Origin: Pseudomonas sp. GD03944
GTDB lineage: Bacteria > Pseudomonadota > Gammaproteobacteria > Pseudomonadales > Pseudomonadaceae
Length of the DNA: 64,000 nucleotides
Reading direction: 5' to 3'
NCBI RefSeq assembly: GCF_029839275.1
Contig: NZ_JAOCAH010000013.1
Location: 1 to 64,000 of the forward strand
In this document: in pieces, positions 51,915 to 59,926 of the stretch
Numbering within the stretch: the first letter of the stretch is position 1
Layout: each line of letters starts with the position of its first letter
Program-made: the position numbers and the translations under genes
The notes under the pieces: model-generated
Databases searched by the model: none
What the model was told of the DNA's origin: nothing
What the model saw: the letters and a program-made list of their open reading frames with translations, nothing else

Positions 51915-52213
51915 GTGGGAGGGGCTTACGCCGCGACGCCCTCGAAAGCTCGCCGCTGAAGTGCCTCCCACGGGGCTGTGCATCCCCATCACCCTGATCG
52001 TTCCCACGCTCCGCGTGGGCATGCATCCCGTGACGCTTCGCGTCACCCACGGGAATGGGGCCTGTCCACACCGCTGCAGTGCCCCCCCGGCCCTGGCGGA
52101 CGCAGAGCGTCCGGAGCTGCGCGCCCACGCAGAGCGTGGGTGCGATCTGTAGAGGGATCGTGGTCTCACCGCCAGCCTGAGCGAAAAGCTCGCGGGCGAG
52201 CCCGCTCCTACGG
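51915..52213. repeat. REP cluster: family A pair, complete family B, family C
   Basis: This fills the 374-base gap after the MaoC gene. Decayed forward A copy (51915-51936, GGCTTACGCCGCG), inverted A (about 51948-51970), complete family B (51996-52146) and family C (52184-52211). Same order as in the 49-kb tandem units with the A copies moved. No gene is present. Confidence 0.9.
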
Positions 52214-52245
52214 ATAATGCGCCATCCGCCTGCCTGGGACCTGCC

Positions 52246-52548
52246 ATGGACCTCACCGAACTGACCACCCGCCTGCACGCCATCCGTGATCGCAACGACT
52301 GGCGGCAATTCCACAGCCCGAAGAACCTGGCCATGGCCGCCAGCGTGGAAATGGCCGAGCTGGTGGAAATCTTCCAGTGGCTGACCGAAGCCCAGTCCCG
52401 CGAGCTGGCCCCGGAGCAACTGGCCCACGCCGGCCAGGAGGTCGGTGACATCGTGCTGTACCTGCTGCTGATGTGCAGCGAGCTGGGCATCGACATGGAG
52501 CAGGCCGTGCGCGCCAAGCTGGCCGACAGCGAGAGGCGTTTCGCATGA
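52246..52548 (+). CDS. MazG-like nucleotide pyrophosphohydrolase
   Basis: A 100-residue all-helical MazG-type protein of the dCTPase/RS21-C6 group. The metal-binding acidic residues are in SVEMAELVEIFQWLTE (EMAE) and QEVGDIVLYLLL (EVGD). Small MazG proteins clear non-canonical or surplus nucleoside triphosphates. Its stop overlaps the start of cmoM by four bases (ATGA), so the two are coupled. Confidence 0.9.
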   Translation: MDLTELTTRLHAIRDRNDWRQFHSPKNLAMAASVEMAELVEIFQWLTEAQSRELAPEQLAHAGQEVGDIVLYLLLMCSELGIDMEQAVRAKLADSERRFA

Positions 52549-53294
52549 CGGACCGGCACTTCGACGAGCTGGCCACGCGCTTTGCCGAGAAGATCTACGG
52601 CGGCGCCAAGGGCGCGATCCGCCTGGCGGTGCTGCAGGCCGACCTGGCCGAAGCCCTGCCGGACCGCCCGCTGCGGGTGCTGGATATCGGTGCCGGCCTC
52701 GGCCACATGTCGTTGTGGCTGGCCGAGCGCGGCCACCAGGTGACCGTCAGCGAACCCGCCGAGCCCATGCTCAACGGCGCCCGGGAACGCTTCGCCGCGG
52801 CCGGCCAGAACGCGACCTTCATCCAGGCGCCCTGGCAGGACCTGCTCGGCCAGCTTGAGCAGCCGTTCGACTTGGTGATCTGCCACGCGGTGCTGGAATG
52901 GCTGGCCGAACCCCACAGCATCCTGCCGGTGCTGCACCAGCTCACCGCCCGTGATGGCTGGCTGTCGCTGGCGTTCTACAACAAGGACGCGCTGATCTAC
53001 CGCAACCTGCTTAAGGGCCACTTCCGCAAGCTGCGCAAGGCCGAGTTCGCCGGCGAGAAGCAGAGCCTGACGCCGCAGCGCCCCCTGGACCCGCGCGAGC
53101 TGGCAGCGCAACTTGCGGACGGCTGGCAGGTCGAACACCGCAGTGGGGTCAGGGTTTTCCATGACTACATGCCCCAGGAATTCCAGGCCAAGGCCGAGCT
53201 GATCGACCTGCTGGAAATGGAGCTGGCCCACCGCCGCCACCCGGCCTTCGAGGGCCTGGGGCGCTACCTGCACTGGATATGCCGGCCACGCTGA
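52545..53294 (+). CDS. cmoM: tRNA 5-carboxymethoxyuridine methyltransferase CmoM
   Basis: A 249-residue SAM-dependent methyltransferase. The start region FDELATRFAEKIYGGAKGAI, the SAM-binding VLDIGAGLGHMSLWLAERGH and FDLVICHAVLEWL match CmoM (formerly SmtA). CmoM methylates cmo5U34 to mcmo5U34 in some tRNAs. The ATG overlaps the MazG-like gene. Confidence 0.9.
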   Translation: MTDRHFDELATRFAEKIYGGAKGAIRLAVLQADLAEALPDRPLRVLDIGAGLGHMSLWLAERGHQVTVSEPAEPMLNGARERFAAAGQNATFIQAPWQDLLGQLEQPFDLVICHAVLEWLAEPHSILPVLHQLTARDGWLSLAFYNKDALIYRNLLKGHFRKLRKAEFAGEKQSLTPQRPLDPRELAAQLADGWQVEHRSGVRVFHDYMPQEFQAKAELIDLLEMELAHRRHPAFEGLGRYLHWICRPR

Positions 53295-53397
53295 GCACAG
53301 CGGCACAGATCGCAACACGCGCCCTCTTCGCAGCGCGGCTCGACAGGCATAGGATCAAGAGCAGGACCGAGAGATTGAACGGAGGCCTGAGATCATC

Positions 53398-53997
53398 ATG
53401 AGAGCCTTGATGTTTGCCCTGCTGCTGCCCCTGCTGGCGGCCTGCCAGAGCCAGAATCCCTACACGGCGCAGTCCAAGCCGATGCCGCCGGCGCCGGCCC
53501 ATGCCGCCGACCACATCGACCTGAGCGCCTACCCGGCGCCGAGCCGCGATTTCGGCCAGTACCGCAACTGGACCTGGCTGGACGGCCGTATCCCCGGCGG
53601 CAGTGCCTGGGCCACCTCGGCCCAGGTGCAGGAAGCGCTGATCAACGGCCTCGACCAGCGCGGCCTGCGCCCGGCCCAGCCCGGGGCGAGCGCCGACCTC
53701 AAGGTCACCGCCAGCCTGTACCTGGAAAAACGCCTGCGCCAGGTCGCCGACCGCTACGGCACCTACTACGGCCACAACCGCTACCACGACGACTTCGGCA
53801 TGTGGGGCAGTGCCCCGCTGGTGCGCACCTACGAGGAAGAAGTGGTGGTGGTGCGCATCGACCTGTACGACGGCAAGGACGGCCAGCCGGTGTGGAGCGG
53901 CAGCGCGGAAACCCTCAGCGACGGCAGCCAGGCCGAACGCGTCGATGCCCTGCGCGGCGCGGTGCAGAAAGCCCTGGAAAACTACCCACCGGCCTGA
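53398..53997 (+). CDS. DUF4136 lipoprotein
   Basis: A 199-residue lipoprotein with lipobox LLAAC (Cys16). DUF4136 features: DFGQYRNWTWLDG, LINGLDQRGLRPAQPGASAD and LYDGKDGQPVWSGSAE. Function unknown; widespread in Gram-negative envelopes. The longer mature part, with a proline-rich linker (PMPPAPAHAADHID), sets it apart from the paralogue that follows 32 bases later. Confidence 0.85.
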   Translation: MRALMFALLLPLLAACQSQNPYTAQSKPMPPAPAHAADHIDLSAYPAPSRDFGQYRNWTWLDGRIPGGSAWATSAQVQEALINGLDQRGLRPAQPGASADLKVTASLYLEKRLRQVADRYGTYYGHNRYHDDFGMWGSAPLVRTYEEEVVVVRIDLYDGKDGQPVWSGSAETLSDGSQAERVDALRGAVQKALENYPPA

Positions 53998-54029
53998 CGC
54001 GCAGGCCATCCATCCCTAGGAGACCGATC

Positions 54030-54590
54030 ATGCGCCTGCACCTGTTGTGGCTTCCCGCGTTGCTTCTGCTGAGCGCGTGCCAGACCACGCAACTGGAGCG
54101 CGACTTCGACCCCAACCGCGATTTCGGCGCCTACCGCAGCTGGACCTGGCAGGAGCCGGCGCTGCAGTTCCGTCCTGATGATCCGCGCCTGAAGAGCGAC
54201 CTGACCGAGCAGCGTATCCGCAGTGCGGTGGGCGAGCAGCTCGACCAGCGTGGCCTGCGCCCGTCGGCCCAGGGCGCAGCAGGTGACCTCAAGGTACAGG
54301 TCTGGCTGATCGTCGATGACCGCCAGGAGCAGGTCAGCACCGGGTACGCCGGCGGCTGGGGCGGAGGCTGGGGCAATTACTGGGGCGGGCCGAACTACGT
54401 GGAAACCCGCACCGTGGACTACCAGGTCGGCACCCTGCAGATCGACCTGTACGACGGCAAGGACGGCAAGCTGGTCTGGCGTGGCAGCGCCCAGCAGATC
54501 ATCCGCAACAACCAGAACGGCCCGAACGAACGCAGTGCGGCGATCCGCGAAACGGTGGCCAAGGTGCTGAGCCAGTACCCGCCGCGCTGA
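54030..54590 (+). CDS. second DUF4136 lipoprotein
   Basis: A 186-residue lipoprotein with lipobox LLSAC (Cys17) and TAGGAGA ribosome site. It shares DFGAYRSWTWQE, LDQRGLRPSAQGAAGDLKVQ and LYDGKDGKLVWRGSAQ with the preceding protein, so the two arose by tandem duplication. A glycine/tryptophan-rich loop (GGWGGGWGNYWGG) is present here only. Function unknown. Confidence 0.85.
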   Translation: MRLHLLWLPALLLLSACQTTQLERDFDPNRDFGAYRSWTWQEPALQFRPDDPRLKSDLTEQRIRSAVGEQLDQRGLRPSAQGAAGDLKVQVWLIVDDRQEQVSTGYAGGWGGGWGNYWGGPNYVETRTVDYQVGTLQIDLYDGKDGKLVWRGSAQQIIRNNQNGPNERSAAIRETVAKVLSQYPPR

Positions 54591-54601
54591 GCCTTCCATC
54601 C

Positions 54602-54630
54602 AGCGGCGTGACCAGGCGGTCACGCCGCTT
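54602..54630 (+). terminator. strong hairpin after the DUF4136 pair
   Basis: AGCGGCGTGACC / GGTCACGCCGCT, a perfect 12-bp stem with a 4-base loop, 11 bases after the stop. The T-run is only TT. Confidence 0.65.
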
Positions 54631-54801
54631 CATGACAGACTTAACAAAGCGGCGCCGGCGCGGCACCCAACGGTGCAGGAAGTCCGACTCGCGGTGCTCC
54701 GTGCCCCGGGGAATTTCAGTAGGCTTCGAAAGGTACGCAGCCCTCAGCACCGCCTTTTCAGCCTTTCTTCAGCGATCACGCGATCGCTTCCAGGACCGTC
54801 G

Positions 54802-55308
54802 ATGACTCACCCCAGCACCCTGTCCCACCGCCCCGCCACCGCCACCGATCTGCCGACCATCGTGACCTTCCCCCAGGACGCCAACGAGTTGTTTTTCGCC
54901 TACCCGAAAGCCAACTGGCCCCTGAGCGTCGGCCAACTGGCCGCGTCCATGGCAGAGCGGCGTGACAGCACGGTGGTGGTGTCGGAAGGACGGGTCGCCG
55001 GTTTCGCCAATTTCTACCAGTGGCAACACGGCGACTTCTGCGCCCTGGGCAACCTGATGGTGGCGCCCTGGGCGCGCGGCCAGGGCGTGGCGCATTACCT
55101 GGTGGCAGTGATGGAGCGGCTGGCCCGCGAGCATTACAAGGCCACCCGCATGAAGGTCTCGTGCTTCAACGCCAACAGCGCCGGCCTGCTGCTCTACCCC
55201 AAGCTCGGCTACCTGCTCGACGGCATCGTCGAACGCCGCGACCCGCAGGGTGCCCGGGTCGCCCTGGTGCAGTTCGGCAAGGCGCTGAAGGCCGAGACGG
55301 CGGCCTAA
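54802..55308 (+). CDS. GNAT-family N-acetyltransferase
   Basis: A 168-residue GNAT protein; ATG at 54802 after CAGGA. The acetyl-CoA motif is LMVAPWARGQGVAHYLVAVM. NANSAGLLLYPKLGYLLDGI is the usual C-terminal part. Substrate unknown. An AGCGATC/GATCGCT hairpin (54771-54788) lies in its leader. It converges on pprA and overlaps its last codon by four bases. Confidence 0.85.
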   Translation: MTHPSTLSHRPATATDLPTIVTFPQDANELFFAYPKANWPLSVGQLAASMAERRDSTVVVSEGRVAGFANFYQWQHGDFCALGNLMVAPWARGQGVAHYLVAVMERLAREHYKATRMKVSCFNANSAGLLLYPKLGYLLDGIVERRDPQGARVALVQFGKALKAETAA

Positions 55309-57980
55309 GGCTCGGCGATCTCCGGCGCGCTCGAGCCGGGCTTCTGCACCGGCAGGTCGATGTGAAAACAGGCGCCCTGCTCGGTGTTGCGGGCATGCAG
55401 GCGCCCGCCCATCTGCTGCACGATGCCGAAGCTCACTGACAACCCCAGGCCGGTGCCCTTGCCCACCGGCTTGGTGGTGAAGAACGGCTCGAAGATGCGC
55501 TCCAGCAGGCGCGGGTCGATGCCACCGGCGTTGTCTTCCACGCGCAGGTGCACCCAGCCGTCCGAGGTCTCGCAGTGCACGGCGATCCACGGCTTGAGCT
55601 CGGGCTGCTTTTCCTTGAACGACAGCAAGGCGTCGCGGGCATTGACCATCAGGTTGATCAGCACCTGCTCCAGCTGGTCGGCGTGACCATGCACCAGCGC
55701 CTGGGGCGTCTCGGTGCTCAGCCGCACCTCGACACCCTTGCCTTGCAGGCCTTCGCGTAATAGAGAGAGGGCGCCCTCGATGGCATGCAGCGGGTCGAAC
55801 AGCTGCCGCTCCACTTCCGACCGGCGACCGAACACGCGCATATGCTCGACGATCTTGGCTGCGCGCTGCACCTGGGACTCGATACGCAGCAGCTTGTCCT
55901 GCAGGTAGTCCACCGGGGCGTCGCCACCGGCCAGGCGCTTGAGCACGTTGGCCACGGCCATGCGCATCACATTGAGCGGTTGGTTCATCTCGTGGGCCAT
56001 GCCGGTGGCCATCTCGCCGAGGGTGGCCATCTTGGCGCCCTGGAACAGTTGCTGCTGGGCCTTGCGCACTTCGGTGTTGTCGCGCCCCACCGCCTGGATT
56101 TCCAGGAGGCGGCCGTGCTCGTCGAAGATGCCGCGGTCGGCCCAGACCCACCAGGCGTGGTCGCGCCCCGGCAGCTGCAGACAGATTTCCGCGGTGCTCA
56201 CCGGCTGCTCCGGGGTCAGGCCGATGAGGCGCTGGCGAAAGCCGTCGCGCTGCTCGTCCGACAGCCAGTTGCCGAGGTTGTCGCCCTGCAGCTGCTCCGG
56301 CGTGCGTTCCAGGTAATCGGCCAACGGCCGGTTGGCGAAGACCAGGCTCAGGTCCGGGCGGTAGCGGCAGATCATCGCCGGCGAATCCTCCACCAGCACC
56401 CGGTAGCGTTCCTCGCTTTCGCGGATGCGCTCGGCGGCGAGCATCGCCTCGCTGACGTCCAGCCAGACGCCGACCACCTCCACCGGCTGGCCCAGCTCGT
56501 CGCGCAGCAACTTGGCTTCGTCGAGCAGCCAGTGGTAGTGCCCCTGGCGGTTGCGCAGGCGGTAGCGGCAGCTCACCGAGCCGTCGCGCAGCAGGCGTCG
56601 CGAGCGCTCAAAAAACGTCGCGTGATCTTCCGGGTGCACCTGTTCGGCGAGCAGCCCGGCCTGCAGCTCGGCCAGGCTCCAGCCCAGCAGCGGGCGCAGG
56701 CTTTCGCTGCAGAATTCGAGGTGCAGCGCGCCCTCGACATAACGCTGCACATAGACCACAGCCGGGGCGCTATCCAACAGGTTGCGCAGCCGCGCATGGG
56801 CCGCCGACGCGGCGTTTTCCTGGGCCTTGATGTCGCTGATATCGAGCAGCAGGCCGCACAGCCGACGCCGGCTGCCACGGCCCTGCACCTGGCCCTGGAC
56901 CCGGTGCCAGATGTAGGCCTCGGCCACTTTGATGCGCACGCACTGGATGAACCCCTGCCCCGCCGTGGCCAGGGCGTTCAGGCGGACGCGGAATTCGTCA
57001 CGGTCGGCGGGGTGGATACCCTGCAACCAGTCGTCCAGCGGCACGACATCTGGCAGCCCCAGGCTTTTCGACAAGGCCGGCGCCAGGTGCAGCTCGCGGG
57101 TGGGCTCCTGGTACTCCCACCAGCCGGCGCCCAGCAGCCCCTGCAGGGCCTCCAGGCGCTCGTGTTGGTCTTCCTCGCTTTGCTCACGCAGGCGCGCCAG
57201 CAGGGTGCTCGCCAGTTGCCCGAACAACTGCTGCCACTCCGCCGGTCCCAGCTCGGGCACCTGCCGCGCCGGCTCGTAATCCAGGCACAGCAGCCAGGCC
57301 GACTGGCCGTCACGACCTTGGTACGGCAGGCGGAACGAGGCGGTGTCCAGCCAGGCCGGGTCACTGCGCAGCACGGTGCCGACCGGCCAGGGCGATTCCA
57401 CGTGGTAGGCGCTGTGGTCGGCGTAGATGCGCCAGGTGCCGCTGGCCTCGGGCAATGCCAGGGCCAGGGCGGGGATTTTCCAGCCCTGGGCCAGCTCGGC
57501 GAGGGCCTCGCCGGTCGCGTGCTGCAGGTCGCTGGCACTGGCGTAGCGCAGGCGCTCGGCCAGGCGCGCCGACTGGCTCAGGGCATGACGCCGCACTTCC
57601 TGGATGCGCGCCTGGGCCAGCAGGTCGTCGACGGCCTGCAACAGCAGCAGCCAGCCGTCGCCCCGGGCCTGCAGCCAGCCCCGGGTCGCCAGCAGGTTGC
57701 GCTGGTCGCCGTAGAAATCCAGGTCGAGGCTGTGCCCCAGCCAGTCGTTCAGGTCGCGCGGTACCTGGGCCGCGCTGGATGGCGCCAGATAATCCCGCAA
57801 CGGGCTGGCTTCGGCATGCCGCGCCAGGCGTGGCGCCAGGGGTCCTGCCAGGTGCAGCACCCGCCCACTGTCGTCCAGCAGGATGGCCAGGCCGCCAGGC
57901 GGTGCCTCGGGCAACGGTTGCGGCATTTCCGGGGTGACGGTTTCCTCGACGGGCTTTTCAGCAGAACGGAACCAGGTCAT
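55305..57980 (-). CDS. pprA: PAS-domain sensor histidine kinase PprA
   Basis: An 891-residue cytoplasmic kinase without clear membrane helices. An N-terminal GAF-like part (about 130-290) is followed by three PAS/PAC segments (about 300-390, 395-520, 525-640) and a HisKA box with His663 (MATGMAHEMNQPLNVMRMA). The HATPase has VLINLMVNARDAL, DNAGGID and GTGLGLSVSFGIVQQ. In P. aeruginosa PprA with PprB controls Flp pili, adhesins and antibiotic permeability. It starts three bases after the TadE-like gene and is thus coupled to it. Confidence 0.9.
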   Translation of the reverse strand: MTWFRSAEKPVEETVTPEMPQPLPEAPPGGLAILLDDSGRVLHLAGPLAPRLARHAEASPLRDYLAPSSAAQVPRDLNDWLGHSLDLDFYGDQRNLLATRGWLQARGDGWLLLLQAVDDLLAQARIQEVRRHALSQSARLAERLRYASASDLQHATGEALAELAQGWKIPALALALPEASGTWRIYADHSAYHVESPWPVGTVLRSDPAWLDTASFRLPYQGRDGQSAWLLCLDYEPARQVPELGPAEWQQLFGQLASTLLARLREQSEEDQHERLEALQGLLGAGWWEYQEPTRELHLAPALSKSLGLPDVVPLDDWLQGIHPADRDEFRVRLNALATAGQGFIQCVRIKVAEAYIWHRVQGQVQGRGSRRRLCGLLLDISDIKAQENAASAAHARLRNLLDSAPAVVYVQRYVEGALHLEFCSESLRPLLGWSLAELQAGLLAEQVHPEDHATFFERSRRLLRDGSVSCRYRLRNRQGHYHWLLDEAKLLRDELGQPVEVVGVWLDVSEAMLAAERIRESEERYRVLVEDSPAMICRYRPDLSLVFANRPLADYLERTPEQLQGDNLGNWLSDEQRDGFRQRLIGLTPEQPVSTAEICLQLPGRDHAWWVWADRGIFDEHGRLLEIQAVGRDNTEVRKAQQQLFQGAKMATLGEMATGMAHEMNQPLNVMRMAVANVLKRLAGGDAPVDYLQDKLLRIESQVQRAAKIVEHMRVFGRRSEVERQLFDPLHAIEGALSLLREGLQGKGVEVRLSTETPQALVHGHADQLEQVLINLMVNARDALLSFKEKQPELKPWIAVHCETSDGWVHLRVEDNAGGIDPRLLERIFEPFFTTKPVGKGTGLGLSVSFGIVQQMGGRLHARNTEQGACFHIDLPVQKPGSSAPEIAEP

Positions 57981-57983
57981 GGG

Positions 57984-58427
57984 TCAGTCACCCAACCGGA
58001 TGCTGGCGGTGGCTTCCAGCACGTTCGGCAGGCGCGGGATCTCGCCAATGCCCGGGAACACCAGGAACGGCACCAGGGGAAACTGCCGGTAGGGGTAGCT
58101 GATGCGCACGGTGAAGATGCCATTGGCCGCCGGCGCCGGCGCGCTGATCACCACCCGGCTGCGCACGGCGGCGGGCATCCAGCTGATCTGCTGGGCCACC
58201 ACGGCCTGCGCTTCCAGGCTGTAGTTGGCGGCCCCCGGCTGCAGGGCGATGGCGCGCCGCACGGCCTCGGACGAGGCATGGTTGAAGGTCTGCACCATCA
58301 TCAGGGGCAAGCTGTAGCTGACCGCGCCGTAGAAAACGATGAAGAACAGCACGAAGACCATGGCGAATTCGATGGCCGCCGCCCCCTTCTGCTTTCTACC
58401 GGCATAGCCGTAGGCTCCCTTGTTCAT
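57984..58427 (-). CDS. tadE: TadE-like pseudopilin
   Basis: A 147-residue protein; ATG at 58427. Residues 12-45 hold the TadE motif with basic leader and hydrophobic helix (RKQKGAAAIEFAMVFVLFFI); the Gly before AAAIEF is the expected prepilin-peptidase site with Glu at +5. TadE proteins are minor pseudopilins of the Flp pilus. This corresponds in position to PA4294 of P. aeruginosa. It is divergent from fppA. Confidence 0.88.
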   Translation of the reverse strand: MNKGAYGYAGRKQKGAAAIEFAMVFVLFFIVFYGAVSYSLPLMMVQTFNHASSEAVRRAIALQPGAANYSLEAQAVVAQQISWMPAAVRSRVVISAPAPAANGIFTVRISYPYRQFPLVPFLVFPGIGEIPRLPNVLEATASIRLGD

Positions 58428-58523
58428 GACCGGGTCCCTGTGTGATTCGCGCGTTCGCCGCAGGGTGTGTGCGTGGTAAAAGTACAGCCATACTCCAGCA
58501 TAGAACCCTCCGAACGGACTCGC

Positions 58524-59000
58524 ATGTACAGCCTTGCCCTTCTTGCCTGGCTCGGCCTCTGTGCCGTGCAGGACGCCCGCAATGCGCGTATTTCCAATCG
58601 CCTGACCCTGGGCGGCCTGGCCGTGGTCGCCCTGTACCTGCTGCTGGCCGGCCACACCCTGCTCGGCGCCGCCCCCACCGATGCGGCGCTGGCCACGGGC
58701 CTGGCGCTGCTGTTCGGCCTGCCAGGCTACGCCCTGGGGCGCTTCGGGGCCGGCGACGTCAAGCTGCTGCTGTTCATCGCCCTGGCCAGCACCCCCACGC
58801 ACCTGCTGCTCGGCCTGATCGGTGCCGGCGTCGGCCTGGCGCTGTGGGCCGCGCTGGTACCGTTCGTCTGGCCGACACTGGCGCAACCGGTGCAAAACGC
58901 CATGCCGCGACTGGCCCCGAACCCCCGCAAAACCTACCCCTTCGCGCCCTTCCTGCTCATCGCGTTGACGCTGCCCCTACTTATGATTGGCGCGTCCTAG
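58524..59000 (+). CDS. fppA: Flp prepilin peptidase FppA
   Basis: A 158-residue membrane protein with about five helices, of the A24/CpaA class lacking the N-methylation domain. The two catalytic Asp are D17 in VQDARNARISN and D78 in the GxGD motif GAGDVKL. FppA cleaves the leader of Flp and the TadE/TadF-like pseudopilins. ATG at 58524 is preferred over a GTG at 58467. Upstream of pprB on the same strand. Confidence 0.92.
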   Translation: MYSLALLAWLGLCAVQDARNARISNRLTLGGLAVVALYLLLAGHTLLGAAPTDAALATGLALLFGLPGYALGRFGAGDVKLLLFIALASTPTHLLLGLIGAGVGLALWAALVPFVWPTLAQPVQNAMPRLAPNPRKTYPFAPFLLIALTLPLLMIGAS

Positions 59001-59144
59001 ACCACACGAAAGTGCTATACCTTTCGTGAGACGCCAGTGCTATGTTGAATTGAGAACGCTGCTGTGGACCGGTTCAGGAAGAGCAGTATGGATACCCGGT
59101 TGGCAGTCTGAGCCCCGATAACGTTTTTCTTCGGAAGGCAGGAC

Positions 59145-59921
59145 ATGGATACCTATCAGCATCAGGTCAAGCTGCTTATCGTCGACGACGACCCGTTCAT
59201 CGTCGAAGAACTGAGTGAATTCCTTTCCGCGAATGGCTACCCCTGCGTCGCCAGCCAGTCCACCGCTCATGCCCGCGAGCTGTTCGACAACGATCCGCAG
59301 ATCGGCATCGTGCTGTGCGACCTGCACATGCCCGAGATGGACGGCATCAGCCTGGTCCACGAACTGGAGCGTATCGCCGGCGACGGTCGCCCCTTCGAGG
59401 CGATCATCTTCACCGGCCAGGCCGAGAGCCGCGACGTGATAGCTGCCATGCGCGCCGGGGTGGCGGACTTCTACCAGAAGCCGATCGACACCGACGAAGT
59501 GCTCATTGCCCTCAAGCGGCTCGAACAGAACCTGTCCAAGCGGCTGATGGATTACCAGCAGTTGGGGCAGCTCAACCAGAAGCTGCAGTTCCTCGCCGAC
59601 TCGCTCAACGAGCTGCACCACGATGTGCACCGGATGCGCGGCAATTTCGACAAGGCCCCGGGCAACAAGGCGATGCCCCAGGAAGAGACCGTGGCGCCGC
59701 CGTTCGATCAACTGTCGCCCCGGCAACTGGAAGTGGCGCGCCTGATCGGCAAGGGCATGACCAACTACCAGATCTCCTGCGAGCTGGGCATCACCGAAAA
59801 CACCGTGAAGCTCTACGTGTCCCAGGTGCTGCGCCTGACCCACATGCACAACCGCACCCAACTGGCCCTGGCCCTGTCGCCAACGGCCGGCCCCACCACC
59901 ATGCGCCTCACCGCCCATTGA
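59145..59921 (+). CDS. pprB: response regulator PprB
   Basis: A 258-residue regulator. The receiver has D14-D16 and the phospho-acceptor Asp59 (IGIVLCDLHMPEMDG). A linker helix follows (LMDYQQLGQLNQKLQFLADS), then a LuxR helix-turn-helix at about 189-240 (LSPRQLEVARLIGKGMTNYQ). PprB activates the tad/flp operon and adhesion genes in P. aeruginosa. GGCAGG precedes the ATG. It converges on tadG with a 5-base gap. Confidence 0.92.
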   Translation: MDTYQHQVKLLIVDDDPFIVEELSEFLSANGYPCVASQSTAHARELFDNDPQIGIVLCDLHMPEMDGISLVHELERIAGDGRPFEAIIFTGQAESRDVIAAMRAGVADFYQKPIDTDEVLIALKRLEQNLSKRLMDYQQLGQLNQKLQFLADSLNELHHDVHRMRGNFDKAPGNKAMPQEETVAPPFDQLSPRQLEVARLIGKGMTNYQISCELGITENTVKLYVSQVLRLTHMHNRTQLALALSPTAGPTTMRLTAH

Positions 59922-59926
59922 ACCGG

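Noticed and set aside
55785..58445. An 886-codon open frame antisense to pprA and tadE
   Set aside because: Shadow composition; spans two real genes in the other direction.
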